From Nostoc sp. NMS9 (GTDB taxonomy: Bacteria; Cyanobacteriota; Cyanobacteriia; Cyanobacteriales; Nostocaceae), in the NCBI RefSeq assembly GCF_017114995.1, contig NZ_JABXKL010000063.1, positions 1 through 46,922 on the forward strand: a stretch of 46,922 nucleotides of DNA, written 5' to 3'. Position 1 is the stretch's first letter; each line of letters starts with the position of its first letter. This document shows positions 17,110 through 27,200 of the stretch, in pieces. The position numbers were made by a program, and so were the translations under genes. Under the pieces are notes generated by a model that was not told the origin of the DNA, ran no database searches, and saw nothing but the letters and a program-made list of their open reading frames with translations.

Positions 17110-18696
17110 ATGTCCCATTCTGAGTTCCCTGACTCTCCCCTTTCGATTGAAACAGAACAGCCCGCTGTTACTGATTCTAGTCAAGAGTCGCAACAATTGC
17201 CACAGCGATCGCCTAAGCAACCTCAAAAACGTCGTTGGCCCCTACTGTTAGGAATAATCTTATTAATTGCAGGTGTAGGTTTTGGTTGGCGTTGGTGGCA
17301 AACTAGTAATGCTAGCAATGCACCAGGTGGTGCTGAAGCAAATGCTGGTCAACCTAGAGCAGTTCCAGTCAAGCTAGCGACAGTGAAAACTGAAACCGTG
17401 CAAGAAAGTTCGGAGTTTATTGGCTCCTTAGAGGCTCCACGTTCAGTAATCATCAAGCCACAGGTTGAAGGACGAATTACCGAGATTTTCATCCAAGAGG
17501 GCAACCGCGTTCAACAAGGACAAGTCATTATTAGTCTGCAAAGTGATAATGTCCAAGCTCAATTGTTACAAGCTAGAGGCTCACTGCAACAAGCCCAGGC
17601 ACGTCTTGCTGAACTCGTTGCAGGTACGCGACAAGAAGAAGTTGCCCAAGCTAGAGCGCAGTTAGCCCAAGCCCAAGCTCGCTTTAGAGATGCTCAATCG
17701 GGATCGCAACCAGAAGAAATTGCTCAGGCTGAGGCTCAAATTCAGTCAGCTAAATCCGATGTGGAACTAGCACAGTCACGCGCCAAACGATATGCACAAT
17801 TGAGAAAAGAGGGCGCAGTTTCCCAAGATACCTTAGAAGGATATGTCAAAGAACAGCAAAGCGCTGAAGCTGCCCTGGTCGTAGCCCAAAAACGCCTAGA
17901 TCAACTCCGCCAAAGCAGAAAATCTAGTATTAATGAGCTAGGTGGTGCTTTGGAACAACAGAAACAAAACTTAAGACAACTAGAAAATGGTTCTCGTCCA
18001 GAAGAAATTGCCCAAGCGCGATCGCAAGTAACTCAAGCAGCTGCCCAAGTTCAAGCTGCCCAAGTCCAACTGCAATACACAAAAGTTTTGGCACCTTTCA
18101 CTGGCATTGTTGGTGATATTCCCGCAAAAGTGGGAGATTATGTGGAAAAAGCAGATCAACTCACTACACTAACCAGAAACGACTCTTTAGAACTGAATAT
18201 TTCTGTTCCCGTAGCCGAAGCCAGAAAGTTGCGCTTGGGCTTACCTGTGCAAGTGCTGGATGTCCAAGATAAACCCATCGCAACGGGTAGGATCAGTTTT
18301 ATCTCCCCAAACGCTAGTTCCGATTCGCAGACAGTTTTGGTAAAAGCCAACTTTGGTAATTCGAGAAATCGACTGGTTAATCTTCAGTCAGTGCAAACCA
18401 AAGTGATCTGGAACGAACGTCCAGGAATTTTAATTCCAGTTACAGCAGTATCTCGCTTGGGTGGAGAGACTTTTGTATTTGTGGCGCAGGCGCCGCAGGA
18501 AAAGTCTAAACCTGGAGCGCCAGCTTTAGTAGCTCAACAAAAACCGGTGAAATTAGGAGTTATTGAGGGGAATAATTATCAAGTTATCAAAGGACTAAAA
18601 GTAGGGGACAAAATTGTTGTTTCCGGCATTCTTAACTTAACCAATGGCGCTCCCATTACTCCTGAAACACAAGAAGTTGGTAGCCAGAAGCCTTAG
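17110..18696 (+). CDS. HlyD-family periplasmic adaptor of an RND-type efflux pump
   Basis: 528 residues. After a disordered N-terminus there is one inner-membrane helix (residues 43-60, PLLLGIILLIAGVGFGW). The membrane-fusion-protein core follows: a lipoyl half (VIIKPQVEGRITEIFIQEGNRVQQGQVI), a long alpha-hairpin with GxxPEEIAQA(R/E)AQ repeats (about residues 175-320), the second lipoyl half (TKVLAPFTGIVGDIPAKVGDYV) and a beta-barrel domain. Such proteins bridge an inner-membrane pump and a TolC-type outer channel. The gene is intact, but the pump gene just downstream is only a fragment, so any function must rely on a pump encoded elsewhere. The start is the ATG at 17110; the gene is 260 bp past the tetR relic. 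Confidence 0.88.
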   Translation: MSHSEFPDSPLSIETEQPAVTDSSQESQQLPQRSPKQPQKRRWPLLLGIILLIAGVGFGWRWWQTSNASNAPGGAEANAGQPRAVPVKLATVKTETVQESSEFIGSLEAPRSVIIKPQVEGRITEIFIQEGNRVQQGQVIISLQSDNVQAQLLQARGSLQQAQARLAELVAGTRQEEVAQARAQLAQAQARFRDAQSGSQPEEIAQAEAQIQSAKSDVELAQSRAKRYAQLRKEGAVSQDTLEGYVKEQQSAEAALVVAQKRLDQLRQSRKSSINELGGALEQQKQNLRQLENGSRPEEIAQARSQVTQAAAQVQAAQVQLQYTKVLAPFTGIVGDIPAKVGDYVEKADQLTTLTRNDSLELNISVPVAEARKLRLGLPVQVLDVQDKPIATGRISFISPNASSDSQTVLVKANFGNSRNRLVNLQSVQTKVIWNERPGILIPVTAVSRLGGETFVFVAQAPQEKSKPGAPALVAQQKPVKLGVIEGNNYQVIKGLKVGDKIVVSGILNLTNGAPITPETQEVGSQKP

Positions 18697-18736
18697 CTGA
18701 AGAGGGACAGGGGACAAGGGGCTTCTTGCTCAATCA
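18697..18736. repeat. GGGACAGG-type repeat at the pump deletion junction
   Basis: GAGGGACAGGGGACAAGGGG (about 18703-18722) joins the end of the adaptor gene to LLAQS, the first surviving residues of the RND pump. Repeats of this type are common in Nostocales and may have mediated the deletion. Confidence 0.5.
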
Positions 18737-19180
18737 ATGCGGGGTTTTGCAAATGATGTTTACTGTCAAATTGGTCTAGTAATGTTGATCGGTTTAGCTA
18801 GTAAGAACGCGATTTTGATTGTGGAATTTGCTAACCAATTGCGACACCAAGGGCTTTCGATGACCAAAGCAGTAATTGAGGCTTCACAAGAGCGGTTACG
18901 CCCAATTTTGATGACTGCTTTTTCTACACTCTTGGGAATTTTTCCCTTGGCTACTGCCACGCATGTCGGTGTAGGAAGTCGGCAATCTTTGGGAACAGCA
19001 GTTTTTGGTAGGATGTTAATCGCTACTTTCTTGAGTTTGTTTGTAGTGCCAATTTTGTATATCGTGATTAAGACGATCCCAGAGCAATTTATCAAACCAA
19101 ATCTGCATCAAAAAATACTAGCAGAAGCAGTGTCATTAAATGGTAGCACTGCTGTATATTCAACAAAAGCTGAGGATTGA
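18722..19180 (+). pseudogene. RND efflux permease (AcrB/HAE1 family), C-terminal fragment
   Basis: The reading from 18722 gives LLAQSMRGFANDVYCQIGLV followed by MLIGLASKNAILIVEFANQL, then ERLRPILMTAFSTLLGIFPL. These are the highly conserved last transmembrane helices of a proton-driven RND pump. A full protein has about 1050 residues; only about 150 remain. The missing N-terminal part includes the first half of the membrane domain and both periplasmic loops. The first ATG is at 18737 and has no obvious ribosome site. The fragment cannot form a working pump. Confidence 0.85.
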
Positions 19181-19430
19181 GTATCTCTCGTTATCGATTG
19201 AAGCAAATCAATTTAGGGACTTGCAAAAAACAAATTATCTCATCGTCAGGGCGCAAGGTCTTGCTCTCCTGCTATGGGATGTTTTTTTAACTGCAAGTAC
19301 CTTAAATACTGCCGGACTCGATATTAAAGACATCGCCGTTTTATTCCTGTCGGGATATAGACTATATCTTTACTTTGATGGTAAAAGTAAGTTGGCCAAA
19401 AATAAAGTGATGCAGTTAGTAAATACTGAC
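19181..19430. other. uncharacterised linker between the pump relic and the truncated secreted protein
   Basis: An open frame runs through it from inside the pump relic, but the translation has no family resemblance and no good start. I see no feature I can name. Confidence 0.3.
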
Positions 19431-19688
19431 ATGAATAGTTGTCCAAAAATTTTAGCTGCTATAGCTGCTACTTTCCTAAGTCTAGTAACGATAGATGTTA
19501 ACTCTGCACAAGCTGGCAATTTTACCTTTACATCAATCGTTAACGATAGGGATAATAAAAACTTCTTTGATGTCGGTGGTGGCCCGATTAACGATAATGG
19601 CACAGTAGCTTTTGGTGCTTTCAGCACTGGTTTAACTCTTAAAGGAAAACTAAAACAGAAGTCAACGGTTAGAATAAATAACTTATAG
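19431..19688 (+). pseudogene. truncated secreted protein with a DUF7453-like start
   Basis: From the ATG at 19431 the product begins with a signal peptide (ILAAIAATFLSLVTIDVNSAQA). It continues FTFTSIVNDRDNKNFFDVGG and GPINDNGTVAFGAF, which matches the first repeat of cyanobacterial exported proteins with repeated 'SINNNGTVAF' blades. Such proteins have several more repeats and usually a sorting tail. Here the reading turns into a Lys-rich non-family tail (LKGKLKQKSTVRINNL) and stops at 85 residues. It is best read as a 5' fragment left after a deletion. Confidence 0.55.
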
Positions 19689-20056
19689 CAGTTAGATTAG
19701 CAGATAATGTCCTTGTATTAATACGTGCAAGTACCGAAGCGATCGCTAAATAAATATTTAGATATCTGCTTTAGCACACCCTATTATGAAGATGAATGGA
19801 ACTCCTACAAATCAAACGAATTAAACAGCTAGTACCGCAAGGCGGAAGGCGGAAGTCAAAAGTCAAAAGTCACGCATAATTGTATTCCAAGCTCTTGCGC
19901 CATTTGAAATGGTATGTTTATTTACGCCATGCTGTACTAGAGAAAAAATTGAATTTGTAGATCGATTGCAAAAATTCCACAACGCCCTCAAAATTTACAT
20001 GTGGGCATGATAACAAGCTGGAATGTATAGTACAAATATACACTGAAATCAAGACA
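19689..20056. other. intergenic stretch upstream of the carotenoid oxygenase
   Basis: It holds a short tandem AAAAGTC repeat (19853-19873) next to GGCGGAA duplications, and a HIP1 site at about 19738-19745. No gene and no clear promoter motif were recognised. Confidence 0.5.
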
Positions 20057-21439
20057 ATGGTAACAATAGCAATCAATCCCTATCTCGATGGCAATTTTGC
20101 TCCAGTCCATAAAGAAATCACCACCGACAAATTGCCAGTCATCGGTGAATTACCGCTTGATCTATCAGGGATGTTTGTGCGGAATGGCCCTAACCCTCAA
20201 TGGACACCTATCGGTCAATATCACTGGTTTGATGGAGATGGGATGTTGCATGGTGTGCAAATTAGCAACGGCATAGCCACTTATCGTAACCGCTACGTCC
20301 AGACAGTTGGATGGAAAAAAGAACGAGAAGCGGGTAAAGCTATCTGGACTGGGTTGTTAGAACCACCACAAATGGATAACCCCCACGGTCGCTACAAAAA
20401 TACTGCCAATACTGCTTTAGTACAGCACGCTGGTCAGATGTTGGCGCTGAACGAGGGGGGTAAACCTCACGCTATTAAACTGCCTGAATTAGAAACCATT
20501 GGCGAGTATAGCTACAATGGCAAGCTGGTTTCTGCCTTCACAGCCCATCCCAAGGTAGACCCCGTTACAGGGGAAATGATCTTCTTTGGCTATTCTCTGT
20601 TTGCGCCACCGTATCTGCAATATAGTGTGGTCTCAGCACAAGGCGAACTGTTGCGAACAGTGCCAATTGAACTGCCAATAGGGGTGATGATGCACGATTT
20701 TGCCATCACTGAAAACTACACGATTTTCATGGATTTGCCGCTGACTTTTAACCCTGAGCGATCGCAACGGGGAGAACCTTTAGTGGCATTTGAGCGCGAT
20801 CGCCCCAGTCGCTTCGGCATTGTACCACGTCACGGTGACAACAGTAATATCCGCTGGTTTGAAAGTCCTGCTTGCTACGTCTTCCATACTCTCAACGCTT
20901 ACGAAGAGGGAGACGAAGTAGTGCTGATTGCCTGTCGCATGAGTTCTACAAGTGTTTTGAGTTCTGATGATTCGCAACCCGACCCAGACGCAAATATTCC
21001 CCGTCTGCATCGTTGGCGATTTAACCTCAGCACAGGGTCAGTGCGTGAAGAGATGTTGGATGATGTAGCTTCGGAATTTCCCCGCGTCAACGAAAACCGA
21101 TTGGGGCGACAAAACCGATATGGCTACACTAACAAAGCGGCAAACAGTCCCGTACCTTTATTTGAAGGTATCATCAAATACGACTTCAGCAATGGAAAAT
21201 CCCAAATACATGAATTTGGACAGGGGCGCTATAGCGGTGAAGCTGTATTTGCGCCGCGTCCTGGTGCAACGGCTGAGGATGATGGTTGGCTGATGACTTT
21301 CGTCCACGATGAGAATTCAAACACTTCAGAATTAGTAGTGGTGAATGCCCAAGATGTGATGGCTAAACCTGTAGCGCGGGTGATAATTCCCCAACGAGTG
21401 CCTTATGGGTTTCATGGTGCTTGGTTTGCCGGAGAATAG
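20057..21439 (+). CDS. carotenoid cleavage oxygenase (RPE65/CCD family)
   Basis: A non-heme iron dioxygenase that cleaves double bases of the polyene chain in carotenoids or apocarotenoids to give aldehydes or ketones. At 460 residues it has the family length. The four iron-binding His are visible: H164 (FTAHPKVDP), H213 (MMHDFAITENY), H277 (VFHTLNAYEEG) and H453 (YGFHGAWF). The N-terminal FVRNGPNPQ and HWFDGDGMLHG motifs are also present. Nostoc species have several such enzymes with different bond and substrate choices; which type this is cannot be decided here. A strong terminator follows, so it seems monocistronic. Confidence 0.92.
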   Translation: MVTIAINPYLDGNFAPVHKEITTDKLPVIGELPLDLSGMFVRNGPNPQWTPIGQYHWFDGDGMLHGVQISNGIATYRNRYVQTVGWKKEREAGKAIWTGLLEPPQMDNPHGRYKNTANTALVQHAGQMLALNEGGKPHAIKLPELETIGEYSYNGKLVSAFTAHPKVDPVTGEMIFFGYSLFAPPYLQYSVVSAQGELLRTVPIELPIGVMMHDFAITENYTIFMDLPLTFNPERSQRGEPLVAFERDRPSRFGIVPRHGDNSNIRWFESPACYVFHTLNAYEEGDEVVLIACRMSSTSVLSSDDSQPDPDANIPRLHRWRFNLSTGSVREEMLDDVASEFPRVNENRLGRQNRYGYTNKAANSPVPLFEGIIKYDFSNGKSQIHEFGQGRYSGEAVFAPRPGATAEDDGWLMTFVHDENSNTSELVVVNAQDVMAKPVARVIIPQRVPYGFHGAWFAGE

Positions 21440-21471
21440 CTCAGCAGTTAGAAACTGCATTTACACAGACA

Positions 21472-21491
21472 AAACCCGCTTAGGCGGGTTT
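21472..21491. terminator. stem-loop terminator after the carotenoid oxygenase
   Basis: AAACCCGC pairs with GCGGGTTT around a TTAG loop, 33 bases after the stop codon. It is perfectly paired over 8 bp with A/T ends on both sides, so it could serve both strands. Confidence 0.65.
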
Positions 21492-21499
21492 CAAATTCT

Positions 21500-21575
21500 T
21501 TGAGTCAGCGCAGGCGGACTACCCTGCGGGTTCGCTGAAAGCGTTCTCGTAAGAGTAGCCGCAAAGCGTCTAGGT
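21500..21575. repeat. GC-rich interspersed repeat
   Basis: Modules such as GCGCAGGCGGACTACC, GCGGGTTCGC and TCTCGTAAGAGTAGCCGC match the palindromic repeats seen elsewhere in this window. It lies between the oxygenase terminator and the converging CAP-domain gene. Confidence 0.5.
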
Positions 21576-21628
21576 TTGTATAGCCGCGATTTCTAATCGC
21601 CAGCTATATTTCTCTCAATTTCCTCAAA

Positions 21629-22327
21629 TTATTTTTCCCTATACCCTCCAGCGTAGTCAATCACACAGATTGTTCTATATGATTTATGAGTTCCATAAGC
21701 AACACCAGAGACTTTAAAAGCACCGTTAAAAATGTTTTTTCGATGGCCGCGATCGCGCACACCATCATCAATAATTAACTGCATGACGATATCTTGAGCG
21801 CTGTTTGGCCCATAACTGATATTTTCACCTGCGGTTGTTTGCCATTTACCATAGCGGTTGATGCGACTAAAAGGGTTGCTACCATCGCTACCATCATGAC
21901 CTATAGCACCTTTTGAGCCTTGGTCTTTTACGTGGTCTTTTGCTCCTAAAGACATACCCTTAGATGCACTCAAGGCTCCTACAGGACGTGCTGATTTGAT
22001 AAATGCGATCGCTTCATCAACTGCTTTGACTCCTTCTTGAGTTCGCAGATAAGTATTATTAGAAATTTTGACTCGGTTCCCCTCAAAGCGCTTTCTATAG
22101 TTTTCCAGAATTGGAAGGTATGCTTTAGGATTTGTTCTTACCTTATTTGTTTCAACAATTACCTGTTGTTCCAACGGTGAAAGGTAACTCGCCTTTGCTA
22201 ATAAAGTTGGACTAGTTTGTACTGCTGGGTTAGAGTTGGCTACAGACGGGTTAGATTGAAGCAGTTGATTTGAGCAGCCCAATATCAAGGTAATTGGCAA
22301 AAATACCCAAAAATTCAAGCGACGCAT
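21629..22327 (-). CDS. CAP-domain (SCP-like) lipoprotein
   Basis: 232 residues. The N-terminus is a lipoprotein signal (FLPITLILGCSN) with the acylated Cys at position 18, so the protein should sit on the membrane facing outward. The CAP domain starts at about residue 55 (EQQVIVETNKVRTNPKAY). It contains GHDGSDGSNPFSRINRYG, TAGENISYG and RDRGHRKNIFNGAFKVSGVA, the usual CAP cavity motifs with their His and Glu residues. Bacterial CAP proteins are little characterised; roles in sterol or lipid binding or in cell-surface processes are proposed for the family. Confidence 0.85.
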   Translation of the reverse strand: MRRLNFWVFLPITLILGCSNQLLQSNPSVANSNPAVQTSPTLLAKASYLSPLEQQVIVETNKVRTNPKAYLPILENYRKRFEGNRVKISNNTYLRTQEGVKAVDEAIAFIKSARPVGALSASKGMSLGAKDHVKDQGSKGAIGHDGSDGSNPFSRINRYGKWQTTAGENISYGPNSAQDIVMQLIIDDGVRDRGHRKNIFNGAFKVSGVAYGTHKSYRTICVIDYAGGYREK

Positions 22328-22606
22328 CGATTACCTCACAATTTTTCTATGGATTAATTTAGTGAATTAGAAGAAATAAGAATTTTCAACGCACAGATAA
22401 GTCTGTAGACACTTCTGCCGTTAGAAACGATATCAGGACTTAAGTAAGTTTGCTAAAGAAAGCGCAGATTAACGCGCCAATAATATTGATAAAGTTGCAA
22501 TTGCCTTTGTTCCTAAAGTGTTACAAATCTATCACTTGACACCTGTTGTAACATTGAAAATATGAAAACGTAAATAACAACAAAAATCTTTTTTATATAG
22601 CCGTAG

Positions 22607-23734
22607 CTATACTTTCAGAAACCAGCGTTGCCGATACATCAGAAAACCAACAGCCCACCACAACAACACGGTGACTAAGGCAAATAACAGGGAACCATTC
22701 AGCACACCCGCCCAAGATGCGAAAAAATTCTGGTAAATCCAATTGTAGGTACTGGCAGCGTCTTTACCAGTGCCAATAGTGGTTTTGACTAAAATTTTAA
22801 TCAACAAAACTGATGCAACGAAAAGAACGATCGCATTTAAGCCCATAATTTCAAAAGGTTTACTCCAGCGACGCATCAGCCGTACTTCGATGAGTTCATA
22901 ACAAGCTGCTAGCAATAGTAACGCCCAACCTGTTGTAAATACTACATAAGAACTTGTCCACAGCTTTTTGTTAATAGGGAATGTCCACCCCCACGCCCAA
23001 CCGATAATTAAGCAACCGACTCCAAATAATCCTAAACCGATACTTGTACGTGACTGTACAGGTTGACTGCGTATCCATTGACCAGTAAAGTAGCCAGCGA
23101 GGACGCTTACTATGGCGGGAATAGTACTGAAAAGTCCTTCTGGATCTCCCATAAAGTTGAAACCATCACCTTTATATAAATGTGCATTGGGAATAATCAG
23201 GCGGTCAACATAAGCACCGAAATTACCTTCTCGCGTCAAAACTCCCGCACCATATTCTGGCACTGTTACATACATCATCGTTAGCCAGTAGCCAATGAGT
23301 AGCACTGCTGCTAGTATCCATTGACCTTTGCACGGAAGGTTGAGAACAGCTAGGGAAGCCAGCAGATAAGTAAGGCTGATGCGCTGCAACACTCCCATAA
23401 TGCGGATACTATTCAAATCAAAAGTCCAAATACCCTGATTCCAAAAGCCATTTAGTAGCAATCCCAAGGCAAAGAGAATAGCGGCGCGGCGCAATATCCG
23501 CCAGTAAACAGCTGAGGTTGGTTTATTGCCTTCGGTGTATTTTGACAGCGAGAAAGTCATTGCTACACCGATAATGAAGAGAAAGAAGGGAAATACCAAG
23601 TCCGTTGGCGTGCAGCCGTGCCAATTGGCGTGGGCTAAGGGAGAATATACATCATCTGCGACACCCGCCATATTGACGAGAATCATTCCAGCAATGGTAA
23701 TGCCACGAAAAACATCCAGTGAAGTCAGGCGCAT
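22607..23734 (-). CDS. HGSNAT-like membrane protein (DUF5009/acyltransferase-type)
   Basis: 375 residues with about ten hydrophobic segments. The N-terminal signature RLTSLDVFRGITIAGMILVN and the following HANWHGCTPTDLVFPFFLF are diagnostic for bacterial relatives of heparan-alpha-glucosaminide N-acetyltransferase, which use acetyl-CoA on one side of the membrane to acetylate amino sugars on the other. The conserved HxxWxGxTxxDLVFPFF motif holds the putative active His. The bacterial substrate is not known; cell-wall or surface sugars are likely. It is transcribed divergently from the large DUF4347 gene. Confidence 0.8.
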   Translation of the reverse strand: MRLTSLDVFRGITIAGMILVNMAGVADDVYSPLAHANWHGCTPTDLVFPFFLFIIGVAMTFSLSKYTEGNKPTSAVYWRILRRAAILFALGLLLNGFWNQGIWTFDLNSIRIMGVLQRISLTYLLASLAVLNLPCKGQWILAAVLLIGYWLTMMYVTVPEYGAGVLTREGNFGAYVDRLIIPNAHLYKGDGFNFMGDPEGLFSTIPAIVSVLAGYFTGQWIRSQPVQSRTSIGLGLFGVGCLIIGWAWGWTFPINKKLWTSSYVVFTTGWALLLLAACYELIEVRLMRRWSKPFEIMGLNAIVLFVASVLLIKILVKTTIGTGKDAASTYNWIYQNFFASWAGVLNGSLLFALVTVLLWWAVGFLMYRQRWFLKV

Positions 23735-24250
23735 AGACGAAATCTTGTATTAAATGAGTATCTAAGTTACCCCGGTTGATGAAGGTAATCAAGCAAAATT
23801 TATCGGTCTACTTGCTAAATATAGTTTTTCATCAAGGTTCCTGCCCATACTATCTTGTACAAATTAGAAGTACGCGATCGCATCCAGACCAAAGTTTTAG
23901 CTATCCAAAAAGGATTGGTAGTACCAGAACTGTTAATAAAGCTAGATATACTCAAATTTCAGTCAATCTATTGCTATTTAAGTGGAAATGCAGTTGTCTT
24001 GTCACTAGACTTAGTATAAATTGCTATAAACAAAAGCTGTAACTAAAAAATAGCTAACTTTATTTAAGGCGTGCTTGCTTATATAACAACTAAAAATATT
24101 GCGGTTTTTTCTCATTAGATAAAAGGTTTAATTACCGATTTAATTTGGGAATGAAAGCGAATGCATAGTCATTCACTTTCTATTTTGTTATGCACGCTCA
24201 ATATTACCAAGCTAACTAAAGCTAAAAAATTATATTTAAGGACAATAATT
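23735..24250. other. intergenic region between the divergent HGSNAT-like and DUF4347 genes
   Basis: This 516-bp AT-rich stretch must hold both promoters, but none is clear. A run of about 70 sense codons from about 23836 (VPAHTILYKLEVRDRIQTKV onward) looks protein-like but has no start codon or family match. The 24230-24250 segment carries an AAGG ribosome site for the large gene. Confidence 0.4.
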
Positions 24251-27200
24251 ATGATCAAACTGCCAGAAAATCATTACCCTAAAACCAGAAATAAGTCTAC
24301 TATAAAATTACTAGAAGCAAGCACAAATATTGTTTTTATAGATCCAAAAGTTATAGATTACCAAAGTTTGGTGTCTGGTATCGCACTCGGCAGTGAAGTT
24401 GTTATTCTTGATCCCAATAGAGACGGTTTAGCACAAATCACTGAGTTTCTCGCAAAACGTGAATCCAATTCAGTTCAATCAATTCACATTGTTTCTCACG
24501 GAAGTGTGGGAAGTTTGCAACTAGGGTCAATCAACTTCAGCCTTAGCAACCTGGATAGCTACAAAAATCAGTTACAAAAGTGGGCAAGTGCTTTAACTGA
24601 GAAAGCTGACATCCTACTTTATGGCTGTGACGTAGCCAGTGGTGAAGGCACAAAATTTGTGCAGCAGATTAGCCGAATTACTGGAGCAGATGTTGCCGCT
24701 TCCAATAATAAAACAGGAAGTGCAGCTTTAGGTGGCGACTGGGATTTAGAGGTGAAGACGGGGAAAATTGAGACTTCCCTGGCATTTCAATCACAAGTAA
24801 TACAGGCTTACAAATCTATTTTACCAGCTAGTTTTACTGGCACATACTCTCAAAACTTCGACACATTAGCTGCTTCAGGAACATCTATTGCTTGGACTAA
24901 TGATTCAACTATTTCAGGCTGGTATGCCACAAGAACAAATTACATCACTGGTACTGGCAGTAATAACACAGGTGGATTGTACAGTTTTGGTAGTGCTAAT
25001 AACGCAGATCGGGCACTTGGTTCCGTAGCTTCTGGTACTACAGGAGCTATTTATTATGGGTTGCGCCTTCAAAACAACACAGGTTCAGCAATTACTAAGT
25101 TGCAAGTAAGTTACACGGGTGAGCAATGGCGTAATGGTGGTAATACATCGCAGCAACAGCTGAAATTCAGTTATCAAACTGGGTTAACTCTCACAAGTTT
25201 GACAACAGGAACATGGACGCCTGTGACATCGCTAGATTTCACCGGGCCAATTGCAACTGCAAACGCAGGTGCTCTAAATGGCAATCAAAGTGCCAATCAA
25301 ACTGTCATAACCCCTGTAATATTTAACCTAGCTACCCCAATAGCTAACGGTGAAGAGATTATATTGCGTTGGGAAGACATAGATAATGGAAACAACGATC
25401 ATGGTTTAGCGATTGACGATGTATCTGTCAAACTAAATAACACCACTTATATAGTAACTAACACCAATGATAGCGGTGCTGGCTCGTTGAGGCAAGCTAT
25501 TATCAATGCCAATAACGATCCAGGGATTGAGACAATCATCTTTGATACGACTGGGATATTCGGTGATGCTACCCCCGACACTATTACCCTAACTTCTGGG
25601 CAATTAAGTATTACTGAAGGAGTCATCATTCAAGGAACTGGGGCTAATAAACTCACCATTAGTGGTAACAATGCTTCTCGTGTTTTTAATGCCACTGCCT
25701 CCTTCTCAATTGATGGGTTGAAGATAACTGGAGGAAATGCAGGAAATAACAACGGTGGCGGCATCAACAGTAATAGTGATGTCACAGTCAGCAATAGTAC
25801 TCTTTCTGGCAACACCGCTAACAGTAGTGGTGGTGGCATTTATAGCAGTAGTGTCACAGTCAGCAATAGCATCATTTCTGGCAACACAGCCAACAGTAAC
25901 GGCGGTGGTATCTACAGTACCACTAGTGCAACAGTCAGCAATAGTACTCTTTCTGGCAACACCGCGAGTAACAGGGGCGGCGGCATCTACAGCAGCAATA
26001 CTACTATTAGCAATAGTACTTTTTCCGGCAACACTGCTAACGATAACGGCGGTGGTATCTTCAGCAGTACTCTTCTGACCATAAGCAATAGCACTATTTC
26101 TAGCAATACAGCAAAAAATTCTGGTGGTGGCATCTACACCAGCAATGCCACGGTTAGTAATAGCACTATTTTTGAGAACACTGCTGATAGTGATAACAAT
26201 GGCACAGGTAATGGTGGTGGCATTTTTAGGTCTGGCGGTACAGTAAGTATCAGCAATAGCATCATTGCTGGCAATATTGACCGAGGTAATCAAGGGCCAG
26301 ATATCTCTGGGATCAACTTCAATGGTAATGCTTACAACCTGATTGGCAATCTTGCTGGTAAATCATCCGGGACTCTGGGCACGGGTACAGATATTATTAA
26401 CCCCAATCCCGGACTCAAACCGTTAGGAGATTACGGTGGTTCTACACAAACTCACGCCCTAAGCTTTTCCAGCCCTGCCAGGAATGCTGGCGATCCGGCT
26501 TACAGCGGTGGCTTAACTACCGATCAGCGTGGCACGGATTTTAACCGTATTGAAAGCGGGAAAATTGACATTGGAGCATTTGAATATGTGCTTCCAAAAG
26601 TCAGCTTTGGTGCTGCTACGTACAATGCAACAGAAGATAGTACCGCCACTACAGTAACTATTCCTGTTACCTTAGATGCTTCTCCAGAAACGGCTGTCAC
26701 AATTCCTATTGTCGTCAGAAATACTAGCACGGCTACTAGTGGCAACGATTACACTTTTTCCCCCACTACCATCTCTTTTGCTGCTGGCGCAACAGGCTCA
26801 AATTTAACAAAGCTAATTACTTTTACTATTAACCCAGACGATTTACCTGAGAATGCAGAAACAGTTGTACTCAACTTCGGCACGCTAACAGGGGCTGATT
26901 TGGGGACAATAACTGAAACTACTCTAAATATTGCTGCTAATGATTCAATTCAGTATGCAATTTCCACTCCCACTTCAACTTTAATTGAAGGTAATAGCGG
27001 TACTCAAGCTGTTAGCTTCACGGTTACTCGCAGTGGTGGTATTGGCGTGGCTAGTACCGTAAATTATGCTTTTAACGGTGCGGCAATTTTTGGCAGTGAC
27101 TATAACAATATTCAAGTGACAGGTGGAGGAAGTGCTGCATCTGGGACTTTAAGCTTCGCTGTTGGGGAAACCACGAAAACAATTACAGCCGATGTTTTGG

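Noticed and set aside
19140..19430. Upstream extension of the truncated secreted protein
   Set aside because: The extension overlaps the pump relic and would bury the signal peptide inside the protein; the ATG at 19431 is the sensible start.
23776..24042. An 88-codon plus-strand frame upstream of the giant gene
   Set aside because: No family resemblance; a different frame in the same place looks equally protein-like but has no start, so neither was called.
25706..26293. A 195-codon antisense frame inside the giant gene
   Set aside because: It mirrors the Asn/Ser/Gly-rich beta-helix coding repeats, has no ribosome site and no protein-like pattern.
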